Part shown: piece after piece, positions 7,728-16,697 of the stretch
Layout of the letters: each line of letters opens with the position of its first letter
Numbering within the stretch: position 1 is the first letter of the stretch
Origin: Paludibacter sp.
GTDB taxonomy: Bacteria; Bacteroidota; Bacteroidia; Bacteroidales; Paludibacteraceae
Assembly (NCBI GenBank): GCA_028691965.1
Contig: JAQUYE010000024.1
Span: forward strand, 1-36,112
Length of the DNA stretch: 36,112 nucleotides
Direction: 5' to 3'
The notes under the pieces: generated by a model
Databases searched by the model: none
Told to the model about the DNA's origin: nothing
Seen by the model: the letters and a program-made list of their open reading frames with translations, nothing else
Program-made: the position numbers and the translations under genes

Positions 7728-8959
7728 ATTCAACGTTCAGGTTTAAAAAAATTGCTGGTGATTTAAGTGTCCATATCCTTGTTGCAATGGTAGTGGGTAT
7801 AGTGGTCGGACGCCTTATGGGTGAGTCGGCATCCATGTTTGCTCCGCTGGGTACCTTGTTTATTCAACTGATTAAAATGCTGGTGGTACCGCTGGTGTTT
7901 GTGTCGATTGTAAGCGGTTCGGCTTCGCTTGGAGCAACCAATTCGGCCGGTCGGATCGGTATAAATGCTATATTATATATTGTAGCTACTACAGTGGCGG
8001 CTATTAGTGTGGCTTTTTTGGTGGGTGCCTGGCTTCAACCCGGGGCGGGAATCCCGGTAGAGCTAATTCGTTCGTTTATTCCCACTGAGAATTATTCGCT
8101 CCAGGCCGAAAAAATGGAGTTCTGGCCTATGTTGCTATCGGTAATTCCAGAGAATCCTGTTCAGTCGCTGGCACAAGGCAACATCCTTCACATTATCTTT
8201 TTTGGTTTGTTTTTAGGATTCGGACTCAGTTCCCTGCCGGGTTCCAAAAAAGACAGTGTAGTGAACGCATTTAACACCTTGCTGGATGCCCTGATATGGT
8301 GTATCGGCAAAGTGATGTGGGTGGCCCCTGTCGGAGTGTTCGGATTAATGGCCGACGCGACCGGCTCGTTTGGCTACGAACTATTGCTTAAAGTAGCAAA
8401 TCTGTTTTGGGCTAATATTCTGGCAGCCCTGATTATATTCCTGGTGATGTATCCGCTGACCCTTCATTTCTTTTCGAAGATTAAGTTGTCGCGCTTTTTT
8501 AAGGAAATGCTTCGTCCGCAGTTAGTGGCTCTGTCGACTTCTTCGTCGCTGGCAACCCTTCCGGTAACCTTAAAAACCTGTGAGGAAAAGCTCGGGGTAA
8601 GCAAGGAGACTACTTCCTTTGTAGTACCCTTAGGTGCAACTATCAATATGACCGGCAGTGCAATTTATTATACCCTTGTAGCGTTATTTTTTGCCCAGTT
8701 GTATGGAATTGAGCTTACCCTGGCACAATACATTGCAATTGCAGTAACCTCTACAATCGGTTCCATCGGTCAGGCTGGCGTCCCGGGACCTACCTTGCTG
8801 GTAGTGGCAGTGCTGGTGTCGGCAGGTATTCCTATTGAAGGGTTGCCTTTGTTGTACGCGCTCGACCGGGTATTTGATATGCTCAGAACCGTGCTGAATA
8901 TAACCGGCGATGCAGCCTGTTCGGTAGTGGTGGATCATTTAAGTAAGACGGAAAAATGA
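7724..8959 (+). CDS. Dicarboxylate/amino acid:cation symporter (DAACS/SDF family)
   Basis: This 411-residue inner-membrane carrier is predicted to take up acidic amino acids or dicarboxylates with Na+ or H+. Family marks are clear: the HP1 serine-rich tip STSSSLATLP (271-280), the HP2 tip GQAGVPG (349-355), and DRVFDMLRTVLNITGDA (381-397). The last block carries Asp385 and Arg388 at the substrate-binding positions of GltPh-type transporters. The Na+-site motif NMDGT reads NMTGS (308-312), so the Asp is lost; this could change ion coupling. The gene overlaps both neighbours by 4 bases, so all three are probably one translationally coupled unit. The exact substrate cannot be read from the sequence. 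Confidence 0.9.
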   Translation: MNSTFRFKKIAGDLSVHILVAMVVGIVVGRLMGESASMFAPLGTLFIQLIKMLVVPLVFVSIVSGSASLGATNSAGRIGINAILYIVATTVAAISVAFLVGAWLQPGAGIPVELIRSFIPTENYSLQAEKMEFWPMLLSVIPENPVQSLAQGNILHIIFFGLFLGFGLSSLPGSKKDSVVNAFNTLLDALIWCIGKVMWVAPVGVFGLMADATGSFGYELLLKVANLFWANILAALIIFLVMYPLTLHFFSKIKLSRFFKEMLRPQLVALSTSSSLATLPVTLKTCEEKLGVSKETTSFVVPLGATINMTGSAIYYTLVALFFAQLYGIELTLAQYIAIAVTSTIGSIGQAGVPGPTLLVVAVLVSAGIPIEGLPLLYALDRVFDMLRTVLNITGDAACSVVVDHLSKTEK

Positions 8960-9843
8960 TACAATCGGAATACACCATCCGGGACGACCACCGGTTGAAC
9001 TTTGGCTTATCCGTCAACTCCGTCGGAGTTAAAACAATTTTGTCGGAAGCCAGAGATAATCCCGAAAGTAAGATAAGCGATCATCGGTATCATTTTAAGA
9101 AAGGGAAGGTTGCTGATGAGTTTAAACTGATTTACATTACGAATGGCACTGGCTATGTGTGTTTCGAAAATGAAGAAGAAACCCGGCTCGAAAAGGGTGA
9201 TGTGCTGATGATTCTGCCGAATCAAAAGTACCAGTATTATCACGACAGTCAGTACGATTGGAAAGAGTACTTCATCCGTTTTGAAGCAGATGCCCTGTAT
9301 CATCAACTTATAAAAACGCTGTTTATCAACGAATATCAGGTAGTCGACGCGGGCTTTAATGAAGAACTCGTGCGCTTGTTCCAGCGTTCGGTTGATGTGG
9401 TGCGAAACGGACTAAAATCATCCCAGGTGTATCTTTCGGGTATTTTGCTTCATATATTAGGACTGGTAATTGCCGAGACCCGCAATAATGTAGCTGAGAA
9501 AAGAGAAAAACAACAGGTTGAGCGGGCGAAAATGCTGATGCACGAGCAGGTAAACAGCGAAGTTTCGCTGCAGGAAATTGCTTCGCAAATGAACCTGAGT
9601 TACACCACATTTCGCAAAAAGTTTAAAAAGTATTCCGGTATTTCGCCTGCCAGGTACCTGAACGAATTAAGGATGGATAAGGCAAGAGAGTTGCTTGCCG
9701 AGACTGCCCTTTCGGTCAAGGAGATTGCCTACCAGCTTCAGTATTCGTCGTCGAATCAATTTTCCACCATGTTCAAAAAACAGGTCGGACTATCCCCTCA
9801 ACAGTTTAGAAACCATCATTCACGGTCCTCCGAAAACGAATGA
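8956..9843 (+). CDS. AraC-family transcriptional regulator
   Basis: This 295-residue regulator has an N-terminal cupin-type sensing domain (about 35-120), with blocks such as YITNGTGYVCFE and LEKGDVLMILPNQKYQYY. The C-terminal AraC HTH pair spans about 190-290: SLQEIASQMNLSYTTFRKKF is the first helix-turn-helix and SVKEIAYQLQYSSSNQFSTM the second, followed by the family ending GLSPQQFRN. It overlaps the symporter gene by 4 bases and probably controls the operon, with a small molecule, perhaps a transported one, as ligand. That last point is inference from position only. I see no clear terminator between it and the rpsL promoter. Confidence 0.92.
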   Translation: MIQSEYTIRDDHRLNFGLSVNSVGVKTILSEARDNPESKISDHRYHFKKGKVADEFKLIYITNGTGYVCFENEEETRLEKGDVLMILPNQKYQYYHDSQYDWKEYFIRFEADALYHQLIKTLFINEYQVVDAGFNEELVRLFQRSVDVVRNGLKSSQVYLSGILLHILGLVIAETRNNVAEKREKQQVERAKMLMHEQVNSEVSLQEIASQMNLSYTTFRKKFKKYSGISPARYLNELRMDKARELLAETALSVKEIAYQLQYSSSNQFSTMFKKQVGLSPQQFRNHHSRSSENE

Positions 9844-9887
9844 TCCTGCTATTCAACCGGGAAAAGGAAATAATTTGGGAAAAAGAG

Positions 9888-9918
9888 TTTGCAAGATAAA
9901 AATCTTTTTGTAACTTTG
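9888..9918 (+). promoter_or_regulatory. Promoter of the str-S10-spc-alpha cluster
   Basis: TTTG (9888-9891), a 19-base spacer and TAACTTTG (9911-9918) are an exact Bacteroidota consensus promoter. The transcript should begin near 9925, leaving a leader of about 60 bases before rpsL. It is the best promoter match in the window, as expected for a ribosomal protein operon. Confidence 0.85.
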
Positions 9919-9925
9919 CAGCCCG

Positions 9926-9944
9926 TTTTGGCTATGTACCAAAA
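9926..9944 (+). promoter_or_regulatory. Small hairpin at the 5' end of the rpsL leader
   Basis: TTTTGG (9926-9931) pairs with CCAAAA (9939-9944) around a 7-base loop. It lies at or next to the predicted first transcribed base, so it could cap and protect the mRNA 5' end. Its role is inferred. Confidence 0.4.
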
Positions 9945-9985
9945 TCATATAAATAAAGTAGTTAAAGTTTAAAACAAAAATTGAG

Positions 9986-10393
9986 ATGCCTACAATTCAA
10001 CAATTAGTTAGAAAAGGAAGAGCAGAACTGATCGACAAGAGCAAGTCTCCGGCGCTGGATTCATGTCCGCAACGGCGAGGTGTTTGTGTTCGTGTGTACA
10101 CCACTACTCCTAAGAAGCCAAACTCTGCAATGCGTAAAGTAGCGCGTGTACGTTTGACCAACCAGAAGGAAGTGAATGCTTACATTCCGGGCGAAGGACA
10201 CAACTTGCAGGAACACTCGATTGTGATGGTTCGCGGTGGTCGTGTAAAAGACCTTCCGGGAGTACGTTATCACATTGTGCGTGGAACGCTTGACACTGCA
10301 GGTGTTAGCGGTCGTAAGCAACGTCGTTCGAAGTACGGAACTAAACGTCCGAAACCAGGACAAGCAGCTCCGGCAGCAGGAAAGAAGAAATAA
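9986..10393 (+). CDS. rpsL: 30S ribosomal protein S12
   Basis: S12 (135 residues) lies at the decoding centre of the small subunit. The conserved loop [14 protein letters not shown] (39-52) and the block [13 protein letters not shown] (84-96) are intact. Lysines stand at the positions where streptomycin-resistance changes arise (K43/K44 and K88), so the sequence looks like the sensitive type. Asp89 is the residue methylthiolated in many bacteria. The C terminus has an Ala/Pro/Lys-rich tail ending AAPAAGKKK. It is the first gene after the operon promoter. Confidence 0.98.
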   Translation: MPTIQQLVRKGRAELIDKSKSPALDSCPQRRGVCVRVYTTTPKKPNSAMRKVARVRLTNQKEVNAYIPGEGHNLQEHSIVMVRGGRVKDLPGVRYHIVRGTLDTAGVSGRKQRRSKYGTKRPKPGQAAPAAGKKK

Positions 10394-10435
10394 AAATCTT
10401 CCAACCACCTTCTTTTTCGCAGAGAATTAAAAAAT

Positions 10436-10457
10436 CAAGTTAAAACAACTTGTTTTT
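10436..10457 (+). terminator. Terminator-like hairpin between rpsL and rpsG (possible attenuator)
   Basis: CAAGTT (10436-10441) pairs with AACTTG (10447-10452) around the loop AAAAC, and five Ts follow at once. The stem is short and AT-rich, so it would give partial termination at best. A second small hairpin (GCTC-GGAG-GAGC) follows near 10484-10495. The gap to rpsG is 156 bases, unusually wide for this operon. Confidence 0.4.
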
Positions 10458-10549
10458 AGGGTAGCAGATGAAGGTTGAGTAAACGGCTCGGAGGAGCTTG
10501 TTGAAGTAAGACTAAAAAGCAACCAAAAAACAACAGACTGTATTAAAAA

Positions 10550-11026
10550 ATGAGAAAATCGAAACCAAAAAAACGGATCATTTTACCGGATCCCGTTTTC
10601 AATGAGTCGATGGTTACAAAATTTGTAAACCACCTTATGTACGATGGCAAGAAATCGACTGCCTACGACATTTTCTACTCTTCCTTAGAGGTAGTTAAAA
10701 ACAAGCTGCCGAACGAAGAAAAAGCCCCTCTCGATATCTGGAAAAAAGCCCTTGAGAACATCACTCCCCTTGTGGAAGTAAAATCCCGCCGTGTAGGAGG
10801 TGCAACATTCCAGGTTCCCACCGAAATCCGTTCTGATCGGAAAGAATCAGTTTCAATGAAGAATCTTATATTATACGCCCGTAAACGCGGGGGTCGCTCG
10901 ATGGCTGATAAATTGGCTGCCGAGATTGTTGATGCATTTAACAACCAGGGTGGTGCCTTCAAACGCAAGGAAGATATGCACCGTATGGCTGAAGCTAACC
11001 GTGCATTCGCTCACTTCAGATTCTAA
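10550..11026 (+). CDS. rpsG: 30S ribosomal protein S7
   Basis: S7 (158 residues) nucleates assembly of the 30S head and contacts the E-site tRNA. The N-terminal block [18 protein letters not shown], the central [12 protein letters not shown] and the [17 protein letters not shown] helix near the C terminus are family marks. The protein ends [15 protein letters not shown], typical of bacterial S7. It sits between rpsL and fusA, as in most str operons. In E. coli S7 represses str-operon translation; the wide rpsL-rpsG gap leaves room for a similar control, which is not shown here. Confidence 0.98.
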   Translation: MRKSKPKKRIILPDPVFNESMVTKFVNHLMYDGKKSTAYDIFYSSLEVVKNKLPNEEKAPLDIWKKALENITPLVEVKSRRVGGATFQVPTEIRSDRKESVSMKNLILYARKRGGRSMADKLAAEIVDAFNNQGGAFKRKEDMHRMAEANRAFAHFRF

Positions 11027-11069
11027 TATTGCAGCATAATTTTTAAGATATAAATAAGAAATATAGCAA

Positions 11070-13187
11070 ATGGCTAAAGGAGATTTAAGTTACAACAGAA
11101 ACATCGGTATCATGGCGCATATCGATGCCGGTAAAACGACCACTTCGGAACGTATCCTCTTCTACACCGGTCTGACTCACAAGATCGGGGAAGTTCACGA
11201 TGGTGCTGCCACCATGGACTGGATGGAACAGGAGCAGGAGCGTGGTATTACCATTACCTCAGCTGCAACTACAACTTCCTGGACTTACCAGGATGAAAAG
11301 TATAAGATAAATTTGATTGATACTCCGGGACACGTTGACTTTACCGTAGAGGTAGAGCGTTCATTACGTATTCTCGACGGAGCTGTCGCTGCTTTCTGTG
11401 CCGTTGGTGGTGTTGAACCACAGTCGGAAACAGTATGGCGTCAGGCCGACAAGTATCAGGTGCCCCGTTTGGGTTATGTGAATAAGATGGACCGTTCGGG
11501 TGCCGATTTCTTTGAAGTGGTTCGCCAGGTTAAAGATGTATTGGGTGCTACTCCTTGTCCTATTCAGATTCCAATCGGAGCAGAAGAGAAATTCAGGGGT
11601 GTTGTCGACCTGGTTACAATGAAGGCCTTACTATGGCATGATGAAACCATGGGTGCTCAATATGACGTTGAAGAAATCCCTGCTGACCTGCTGGATGAAG
11701 CTAAGGAATGGAGAGATAAAATGCTTGAAGTTATCGCTGAACACGATGATGTGTTAATGGAAAAGTATTTCGACGATCCTTCTACTATTACCGAAGAAGA
11801 AATCAGACGTGCTATCCGGAAGGCTACCATTTCAATGGATATCAATCCGATGATTTGTGGTTCTTCATTCAAGAATAAAGGGGTGCAAACCATGCTTGAT
11901 GCTGTTTGTGCTTATCTCCCAAGTCCGCTGGATACTCCCGAAATTATCGGTACAGATCCCCGCGACACCGAAAAACAAGTGGTTCGTCATCCGGATGCAA
12001 AAGAGCCATTGACTGCTCTTGCATTTAAGATTGCAACCGACCCTTATGTAGGCCGTTTGTGTTTCTTCCGCGTATATTCAGGTAAACTGGATGCCGGATC
12101 CTATGTATACAACTCCCGCTCTGAAAAGAAAGAACGTATTTCACGTATCTTCCAGATGCATTCCAATAAACAAAATCCTGTTGATACTATTTCAGCCGGT
12201 GATATTGGTGCCGGAGTTGGATTCAAAGACATCCGTACCGGTGATACATTGTGCGACGAAGCTCATCCTATTACCCTCGAATCGATGGATTTCCCGGCTC
12301 CAGTAATCGGTATCTCCATTGAACCTAAGACACAGAAAGACCTCGACCGACTGGGTATGGGTTTATCAAAATTAGCAGAAGAAGATCCTACCTTTACAGT
12401 TCATACTCAGGAACAATCAGGTCAGACTATCATTTCCGGAATGGGTGAACTTCACCTGGAAATTATTATCGACCGTTTGAAACGTGAGTTTAAGGTAGAG
12501 TGTAACCAGGGTCGTCCTCAGGTATCCTACAAGGAAGCGATTACCAACTCGGTTGAATTACGCGAAGTGTACAAGAAACAGTCGGGTGGTCGTGGTAAGT
12601 TTGCGGATATTATTGTACGCGTTGAACCGGCTGATGCTGAATTCGAAGGCGGCTTACAATTCGTAGACGTTGTAAAGGGTGGTAATATCCCTAAGGAATT
12701 TATTCCATCTATCCAGAAAGGATTCCAAAATGCAATGAAGAATGGTGTGTTGGCCGGCTTCCCGATGGATAAACTAAAAGTAACTGTACTTGACGGATCG
12801 TTCCACGCAGTTGACTCGGATCAGCTTTCATTTGAAATCTGTGCTTCGATTGCATTTAAGAACGCCTGTGCTAAAGCAAAACCGGTATTACTGGAGCCTA
12901 TCATGAAGATGGAGGTTGTAACTCCGGATGAAAGTATGGGTGACGTGATTGGCGACCTTAACAAGCGTCGTGGACAGGTTGAAGGAATGGAATCAAGCCG
13001 TACCGGTGCACGTATCGTTAAAGCCAAGGTTCCACTTGCTGAAACCTTCGGATATGTAACTGCACTTCGTACTATTAGTTCCGGACGTGCTACTTCTTCG
13101 ATGGAGTTCTCTCACTATGCCGAAGTATCTACATCCATTGCTAAGGAAGTTGTTGCCGAAGCTAAAGGACACGTAGAATTACTCTAA
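11070..13187 (+). CDS. fusA: Elongation factor G
   Basis: EF-G (705 residues) is the GTPase that drives tRNA-mRNA translocation and, with RRF, ribosome recycling. The G domain has the P loop AHIDAGKTT (16-24), the switch I block [10 protein letters not shown], the switch II block [15 protein letters not shown] and the NKMD guanine-specificity motif. Domains II to V follow, with the domain IV region around [16 protein letters not shown] and a C terminus typical of the family. All GTPase residues are present, so this is the standard hydrolysing EF-G. It starts 43 bases after rpsG and is followed by a long hairpin before rpsJ. Confidence 0.98.
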   Translation: MAKGDLSYNRNIGIMAHIDAGKTTTSERILFYTGLTHKIGEVHDGAATMDWMEQEQERGITITSAATTTSWTYQDEKYKINLIDTPGHVDFTVEVERSLRILDGAVAAFCAVGGVEPQSETVWRQADKYQVPRLGYVNKMDRSGADFFEVVRQVKDVLGATPCPIQIPIGAEEKFRGVVDLVTMKALLWHDETMGAQYDVEEIPADLLDEAKEWRDKMLEVIAEHDDVLMEKYFDDPSTITEEEIRRAIRKATISMDINPMICGSSFKNKGVQTMLDAVCAYLPSPLDTPEIIGTDPRDTEKQVVRHPDAKEPLTALAFKIATDPYVGRLCFFRVYSGKLDAGSYVYNSRSEKKERISRIFQMHSNKQNPVDTISAGDIGAGVGFKDIRTGDTLCDEAHPITLESMDFPAPVIGISIEPKTQKDLDRLGMGLSKLAEEDPTFTVHTQEQSGQTIISGMGELHLEIIIDRLKREFKVECNQGRPQVSYKEAITNSVELREVYKKQSGGRGKFADIIVRVEPADAEFEGGLQFVDVVKGGNIPKEFIPSIQKGFQNAMKNGVLAGFPMDKLKVTVLDGSFHAVDSDQLSFEICASIAFKNACAKAKPVLLEPIMKMEVVTPDESMGDVIGDLNKRRGQVEGMESSRTGARIVKAKVPLAETFGYVTALRTISSGRATSSMEFSHYAEVSTSIAKEVVAEAKGHVELL

Positions 13188-13193
13188 AAAAAT

Positions 13194-13229
13194 TAACCCC
13201 GGTTAGCGAATGACTCTTAACCGGGGTTA
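13194..13229 (+). promoter_or_regulatory. Long perfect hairpin between fusA and rpsJ
   Basis: TAACCCCGGTTA (13194-13205) and TAACCGGGGTTA (13218-13229) form a perfect 12-bp stem with a 12-base loop. On the plus strand no T run follows, so it should not act as a classical terminator for the operon. On the minus strand it is followed by Ts (the A-run just before 13194), so it could stop antisense transcription. It could also be an RNA processing or stabilising element at the str/S10 junction. Confidence 0.75.
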
Positions 13230-13260
13230 CTAACAATAAAATTAATCATTCAAAAACGAC

Positions 13261-13566
13261 ATGAGTCAGAAAATCAGAATTAAATTAAAATCGTACGATC
13301 ACAGCCTGGTCGACAAATCAGCTGAAAAGATTGTAAAAACCGTTAAGGCTACCGGAGCACATGTAAGCGGACCGATTCCTCTTCCTACACACAAGAGAAT
13401 CTTTACCGTTAACCGCTCGACTTTCGTTAACAAGAAATCACGTGAACAGTTCGAATTGTCGTCGTATAAACGACTGATCGACATTCACAATTCCTCAGCT
13501 AAAACTGTGGATGCTTTGATGAAGTTAGAATTGCCCAGCGGCGTTGAAGTAGAAATTAAAGTTTAA
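13261..13566 (+). CDS. rpsJ: 30S ribosomal protein S10 (NusE)
   Basis: S10 (101 residues) is part of the 30S head and, as NusE, pairs with NusB and NusG in transcription antitermination and coupling. Family marks are [21 protein letters not shown] at the start, the loop [17 protein letters not shown] near 37-53, and the ending [13 protein letters not shown]. It begins the S10 section of the cluster, 73 bases after fusA across the hairpin gap, and is followed 16 bases later by rplC. Confidence 0.98.
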   Translation: MSQKIRIKLKSYDHSLVDKSAEKIVKTVKATGAHVSGPIPLPTHKRIFTVNRSTFVNKKSREQFELSSYKRLIDIHNSSAKTVDALMKLELPSGVEVEIKV

Positions 13567-13582
13567 ATAAAAATTAATTGAA

Positions 13583-14200
13583 ATGCCAGGATTATTAGGA
13601 AAAAAAATCGGAATGACATCCGTTTTCAGTGCCGACGGTAAAAATGTACCGTGCACTGTTATCGAAGCTGGTCCTTGTGTAGTTACTCAAATTAAAACGG
13701 TAGAGAGCGACGGTTACGAAGCTGTGCAGGTGGGTTACCAGGAAAAGAAGGAAAAACACACTACAAAGCCTGAGTCAGGTCACTTCAAAGCTGCCGGAGT
13801 AGCACCACAGAGACACTTGGCCGAGTTCAATGAATTCGAGCAGGAATTCAAATTGGGTGACAAGATCACCGTTGAAATGTTTGAAGCCGACACCTATGTT
13901 GACGTGATCGGAACTTCAAAGGGTAAAGGACATCAGGGCGTTGTAAAACGTCATGGTTTTGGTGGGGTAGGACAAAGTACTCACGGTCAGCACAACCGTT
14001 TACGTGCACCGGGTTCTGTAGGAGCATCTTCATATCCTTCACGGGTATTCAAGGGAATGCGCATGGCAGGACGTACCGGAGGTGATCAGGTGACAGTACA
14101 AAACCTACAAGTGTTAAAAGTAATTCCCGAACACAATCTTCTTCTGGTGAAGGGATCAGTTCCGGGTGCTAAAGGTTCAATCGTTATCATCAATAAATAA
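13583..14200 (+). CDS. rplC: 50S ribosomal protein L3
   Basis: L3 (205 residues) binds 23S rRNA early in assembly and extends a loop towards the peptidyl transferase centre. The start [20 protein letters not shown] and the central loop block [20 protein letters not shown] followed by [14 protein letters not shown] are typical. Length is normal for bacteria. The stop is only 2 bases before rplD, indicating coupled translation. Confidence 0.98.
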   Translation: MPGLLGKKIGMTSVFSADGKNVPCTVIEAGPCVVTQIKTVESDGYEAVQVGYQEKKEKHTTKPESGHFKAAGVAPQRHLAEFNEFEQEFKLGDKITVEMFEADTYVDVIGTSKGKGHQGVVKRHGFGGVGQSTHGQHNRLRAPGSVGASSYPSRVFKGMRMAGRTGGDQVTVQNLQVLKVIPEHNLLLVKGSVPGAKGSIVIINK

Positions 14201-14202
14201 TC

Positions 14203-14832
14203 ATGGAAGTAAGTGTATTAAATATTAAAGGAGAAGACACCGGAAGAAAGATTTCGTTGAACGAAACCATTTTCGGTATTGAGCCAAACGACCATGCTAT
14301 TTATCTTGATGTAAAGCAGTATTTGGCAAATCAACGTCAGGGTACTCACAAGTCAAAAGGTCGTAGCGAATTGGCCGGTTCGACTCGTAAGCTGGGTCGT
14401 CAGAAAGGTGGTGGTGGAGCCCGTCCGGGTGATATCAAATCGCCGGTACGTGTTGGTGGAGGTCGTGTATTCGGTCCGGTTCCACGCGATTACAGTTTCA
14501 AACTGAATAAAAAACTGAAACAGTTGGCACGTAAATCTGCCCTTAGCTACAAAGCAAAAGGCGAGTTGATAACTGTTATCGATCAGATTGATTTTGCAGC
14601 TCCGAAGACGAAGGAAATGATCGCGTTGACACAAAATTTGAAGGTTGCTGATAAAAAACCCTTAATTATTTTAGCATCCGGAAATAAAAACGTATATTTG
14701 TCGGCTCGAAATTTACCCAAGGTAGATGTCGTAACAGTTTCTGAATTAAACACTTACAAGGTGCTTAATGCAAAAACTCTTGTTATTACTGAAGAAGCTG
14801 TAACAGCATTAGAACAAATTTTTAAAGCATAG
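14203..14832 (+). CDS. rplD: 50S ribosomal protein L4
   Basis: L4 (209 residues) is an assembly initiator whose extended loop lines the peptide exit tunnel near the macrolide site. The loop region [20 protein letters not shown] followed by [13 protein letters not shown] (residues about 46-78) is the expected tunnel-facing segment. In E. coli L4 also represses its own S10 operon; no matching leader can be identified here by eye. The next gene, rplW, starts 11 bases later with an AGGAG at 14831-14835. Confidence 0.98.
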   Translation: MEVSVLNIKGEDTGRKISLNETIFGIEPNDHAIYLDVKQYLANQRQGTHKSKGRSELAGSTRKLGRQKGGGGARPGDIKSPVRVGGGRVFGPVPRDYSFKLNKKLKQLARKSALSYKAKGELITVIDQIDFAAPKTKEMIALTQNLKVADKKPLIILASGNKNVYLSARNLPKVDVVTVSELNTYKVLNAKTLVITEEAVTALEQIFKA

Positions 14833-14843
14833 GAGACAAAAAA

Positions 14844-15134
14844 ATGGGAATTATCATTAAACCGATCGTAACTGAAAAGATGACTCAGTTAGGCGAGAAG
14901 CTGAACCGCTATGGATTCAGAGTCGACAAAGGCGCCAACAAGATTGAGATCAAGCAAGCAGTAGAAGCCCTTTATAATGTTACTGTGCTGGAGGTAAATA
15001 CAATGATTGCTGCGCCGAAGAAGAAAAGCCGTTTCACTAAAAGTGGAGTTATTAACGGTCAGACTTCGGCTTACAAGAAAGCCATTGTAACATTGAAAGA
15101 AGGAGAAGTAATTGATTTTTATAGCAATATATAA
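14844..15134 (+). CDS. rplW: 50S ribosomal protein L23
   Basis: L23 (96 residues) lies at the exit of the peptide tunnel and docks trigger factor and SRP. The start [21 protein letters not shown] and the block [18 protein letters not shown] are family marks. The start codon is preceded at 8 bases by AGGAG, which is uncommon in this phylum. rplB follows after 8 bases. Confidence 0.97.
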   Translation: MGIIIKPIVTEKMTQLGEKLNRYGFRVDKGANKIEIKQAVEALYNVTVLEVNTMIAAPKKKSRFTKSGVINGQTSAYKKAIVTLKEGEVIDFYSNI

Positions 15135-15142
15135 TAAATAAA

Positions 15143-15970
15143 ATGGCTGTACGTAAATTAAGGCCCACTACACCGGGGCAACGACACAAGATTATTGGTA
15201 CATTCGAAACAATTACCACGGATGCACCAGAGAAATCTCTTGTGAAAGGCGGAATTTATAAATCCGGAGGTCGTAACCATGATGGCAAGATGACAATGCG
15301 TCAACTTGGTGGCGGTCACAAGAGAAAATACAGAGTAATTGACTTTAAGCGTAATAAAGACGGTGTTCCCGCTACAGTAAAAAGCATCGAATATGATCCG
15401 AACCGCTCGGCTCGTATTGCTTTGTTGTACTATGCTGACGGGGAAAAAAGATACATTCTTGCACCTAATGGATTGCAGGTTGGTCAGATTGTAGTTTCGG
15501 GAGAAACTGCAGCACCAGAAGTAGGTAATGCTATGCCTTTGCAGAACATCCCGCTGGGTACGATTATTCATAACATTGAGCTGCGTCCCGGACAGGGAGC
15601 TGCTATGGTACGCTCAGCAGGAACTTTTGCTCAGCTGAACTCACGTGAAGACAAGTACGCAATTATCAAACTTCCTTCGGGAGAGTTGCGTAAAGTATTG
15701 GCAACCTGTAAGGCTACTATTGGTACTGTAGGTAATTCTGACCATGCTCTTGAAATATCAGGAAAAGCCGGACGTTCCCGTTGGTTGGGTCGTCGTCCGC
15801 GCGTTCGTGGTGTGGCTATGAACCCGGTTGATCACCCGATGGGTGGTGGTGAAGGCCGTGCTTCCGGAGGTCATCCACGTTCTCGTAAAGGCTTGTTAGC
15901 TAAGGGTTATAAGACTCGTGCTAAGAAAAAACATTCGAGCCAGTATATTATTGAAAGAAAGAAAAAATAA
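15143..15970 (+). CDS. rplB: 50S ribosomal protein L2
   Basis: L2 (275 residues) helps join the subunits and lies close to the peptidyl transferase centre. The N-terminal RNA-binding domain includes [15 protein letters not shown] (56-70); the C-terminal domain has [19 protein letters not shown] and [19 protein letters not shown] (230-248). His231 matches the conserved catalytic-region histidine; the following His-Pro-His of E. coli reads His-Pro-Met here, which I believe is common in Bacteroidota. The C terminus is strongly basic (ERKKK). Confidence 0.98.
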   Translation: MAVRKLRPTTPGQRHKIIGTFETITTDAPEKSLVKGGIYKSGGRNHDGKMTMRQLGGGHKRKYRVIDFKRNKDGVPATVKSIEYDPNRSARIALLYYADGEKRYILAPNGLQVGQIVVSGETAAPEVGNAMPLQNIPLGTIIHNIELRPGQGAAMVRSAGTFAQLNSREDKYAIIKLPSGELRKVLATCKATIGTVGNSDHALEISGKAGRSRWLGRRPRVRGVAMNPVDHPMGGGEGRASGGHPRSRKGLLAKGYKTRAKKKHSSQYIIERKKK

Positions 15971-15992
15971 CAGCTAAAAGAAAGTAAATAAT

Positions 15993-16259
15993 ATGAGACG
16001 TTCATTAAAAAAAGGACCCTATATTAATGTGAAGCTCGAAAAGAAATTACTGGCTATGAATGAGAGCGGTAAAAAGACTGTTCTGAAAACATGGTCGAGA
16101 GCTACGATGATTTCACCTGATTTTGTAGGTCATACAATTGCAGTTCACAATGGAAACAAATTCATTCCTGTTTATGTAACCGAAAATATGGTAGGTCACA
16201 AACTAGGTGAATTTTCACCAACACGTAACTTCCGTGGACACGGTGGTAAAAAGAAATAA
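15993..16259 (+). CDS. rpsS: 30S ribosomal protein S19
   Basis: S19 (88 residues) sits in the 30S head with S13, facing the A-site tRNA and the subunit bridge. The start [19 protein letters not shown], the block [20 protein letters not shown] and the ending [16 protein letters not shown] are complete. It lies between rplB (22 bases) and rplV (21 bases), the usual S10 order. Confidence 0.98.
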   Translation: MRRSLKKGPYINVKLEKKLLAMNESGKKTVLKTWSRATMISPDFVGHTIAVHNGNKFIPVYVTENMVGHKLGEFSPTRNFRGHGGKKK

Positions 16260-16280
16260 TCAGAAAAAATATTTGTAAAA

Positions 16281-16691
16281 ATGGGTGCAAGAAAAAAAAT
16301 ATCAGCCGATAAACGAAAAGAAGCGAACAAATCGCTGTATTTTGCTAAGCTGAATGATGTTCCTACCTCACCACGCAAAATGCGTCTGATGGCAGACCTG
16401 ATCCGTGGCATGGAAGTGAACAAGGCGCTTGGCGTGCTGAAGTTCTCCTCAAAAGAGGCTTCAGGCAGATTAGAGAAGTTGCTCAAGTCGGCTATTTCCA
16501 ACTGGGAACAAAAGACAGAGCAGAAAGCCGATAGTGCTACGTTATATGTAAGTAAGATTTATGTGGATTCAGCAACTATGCTGAAACGTCTGCGTACCGC
16601 TCCTCAGGGACGTGGTTACCGGATTCGTAAGCGTTCGAACCACGTAACAATCTTTGTGGATACCAAGAATACTAACGAAAACGAAAATTAA
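16281..16691 (+). CDS. rplV: 50S ribosomal protein L22
   Basis: L22 (136 residues) binds several 23S rRNA domains; its long hairpin forms part of the tunnel constriction and affects macrolide response. The core [20 protein letters not shown] (about 23-42) and the hairpin block [20 protein letters not shown] followed by NHVTIFV are present. The N terminus ([17 protein letters not shown]) is longer than in E. coli, and the C terminus ends in an Asn/Glu-rich tail. rpsC follows after 6 bases. Confidence 0.97.
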   Translation: MGARKKISADKRKEANKSLYFAKLNDVPTSPRKMRLMADLIRGMEVNKALGVLKFSSKEASGRLEKLLKSAISNWEQKTEQKADSATLYVSKIYVDSATMLKRLRTAPQGRGYRIRKRSNHVTIFVDTKNTNENEN

Positions 16692-16697
16692 TACGCG

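Noticed and set aside
231-9985. Genomic island between rpoC and rpsL
   Set aside because: No integrase, transposase, tRNA, direct repeats at the edges or visible shift in base use; the genes are mostly housekeeping or common Bacteroidota genes.
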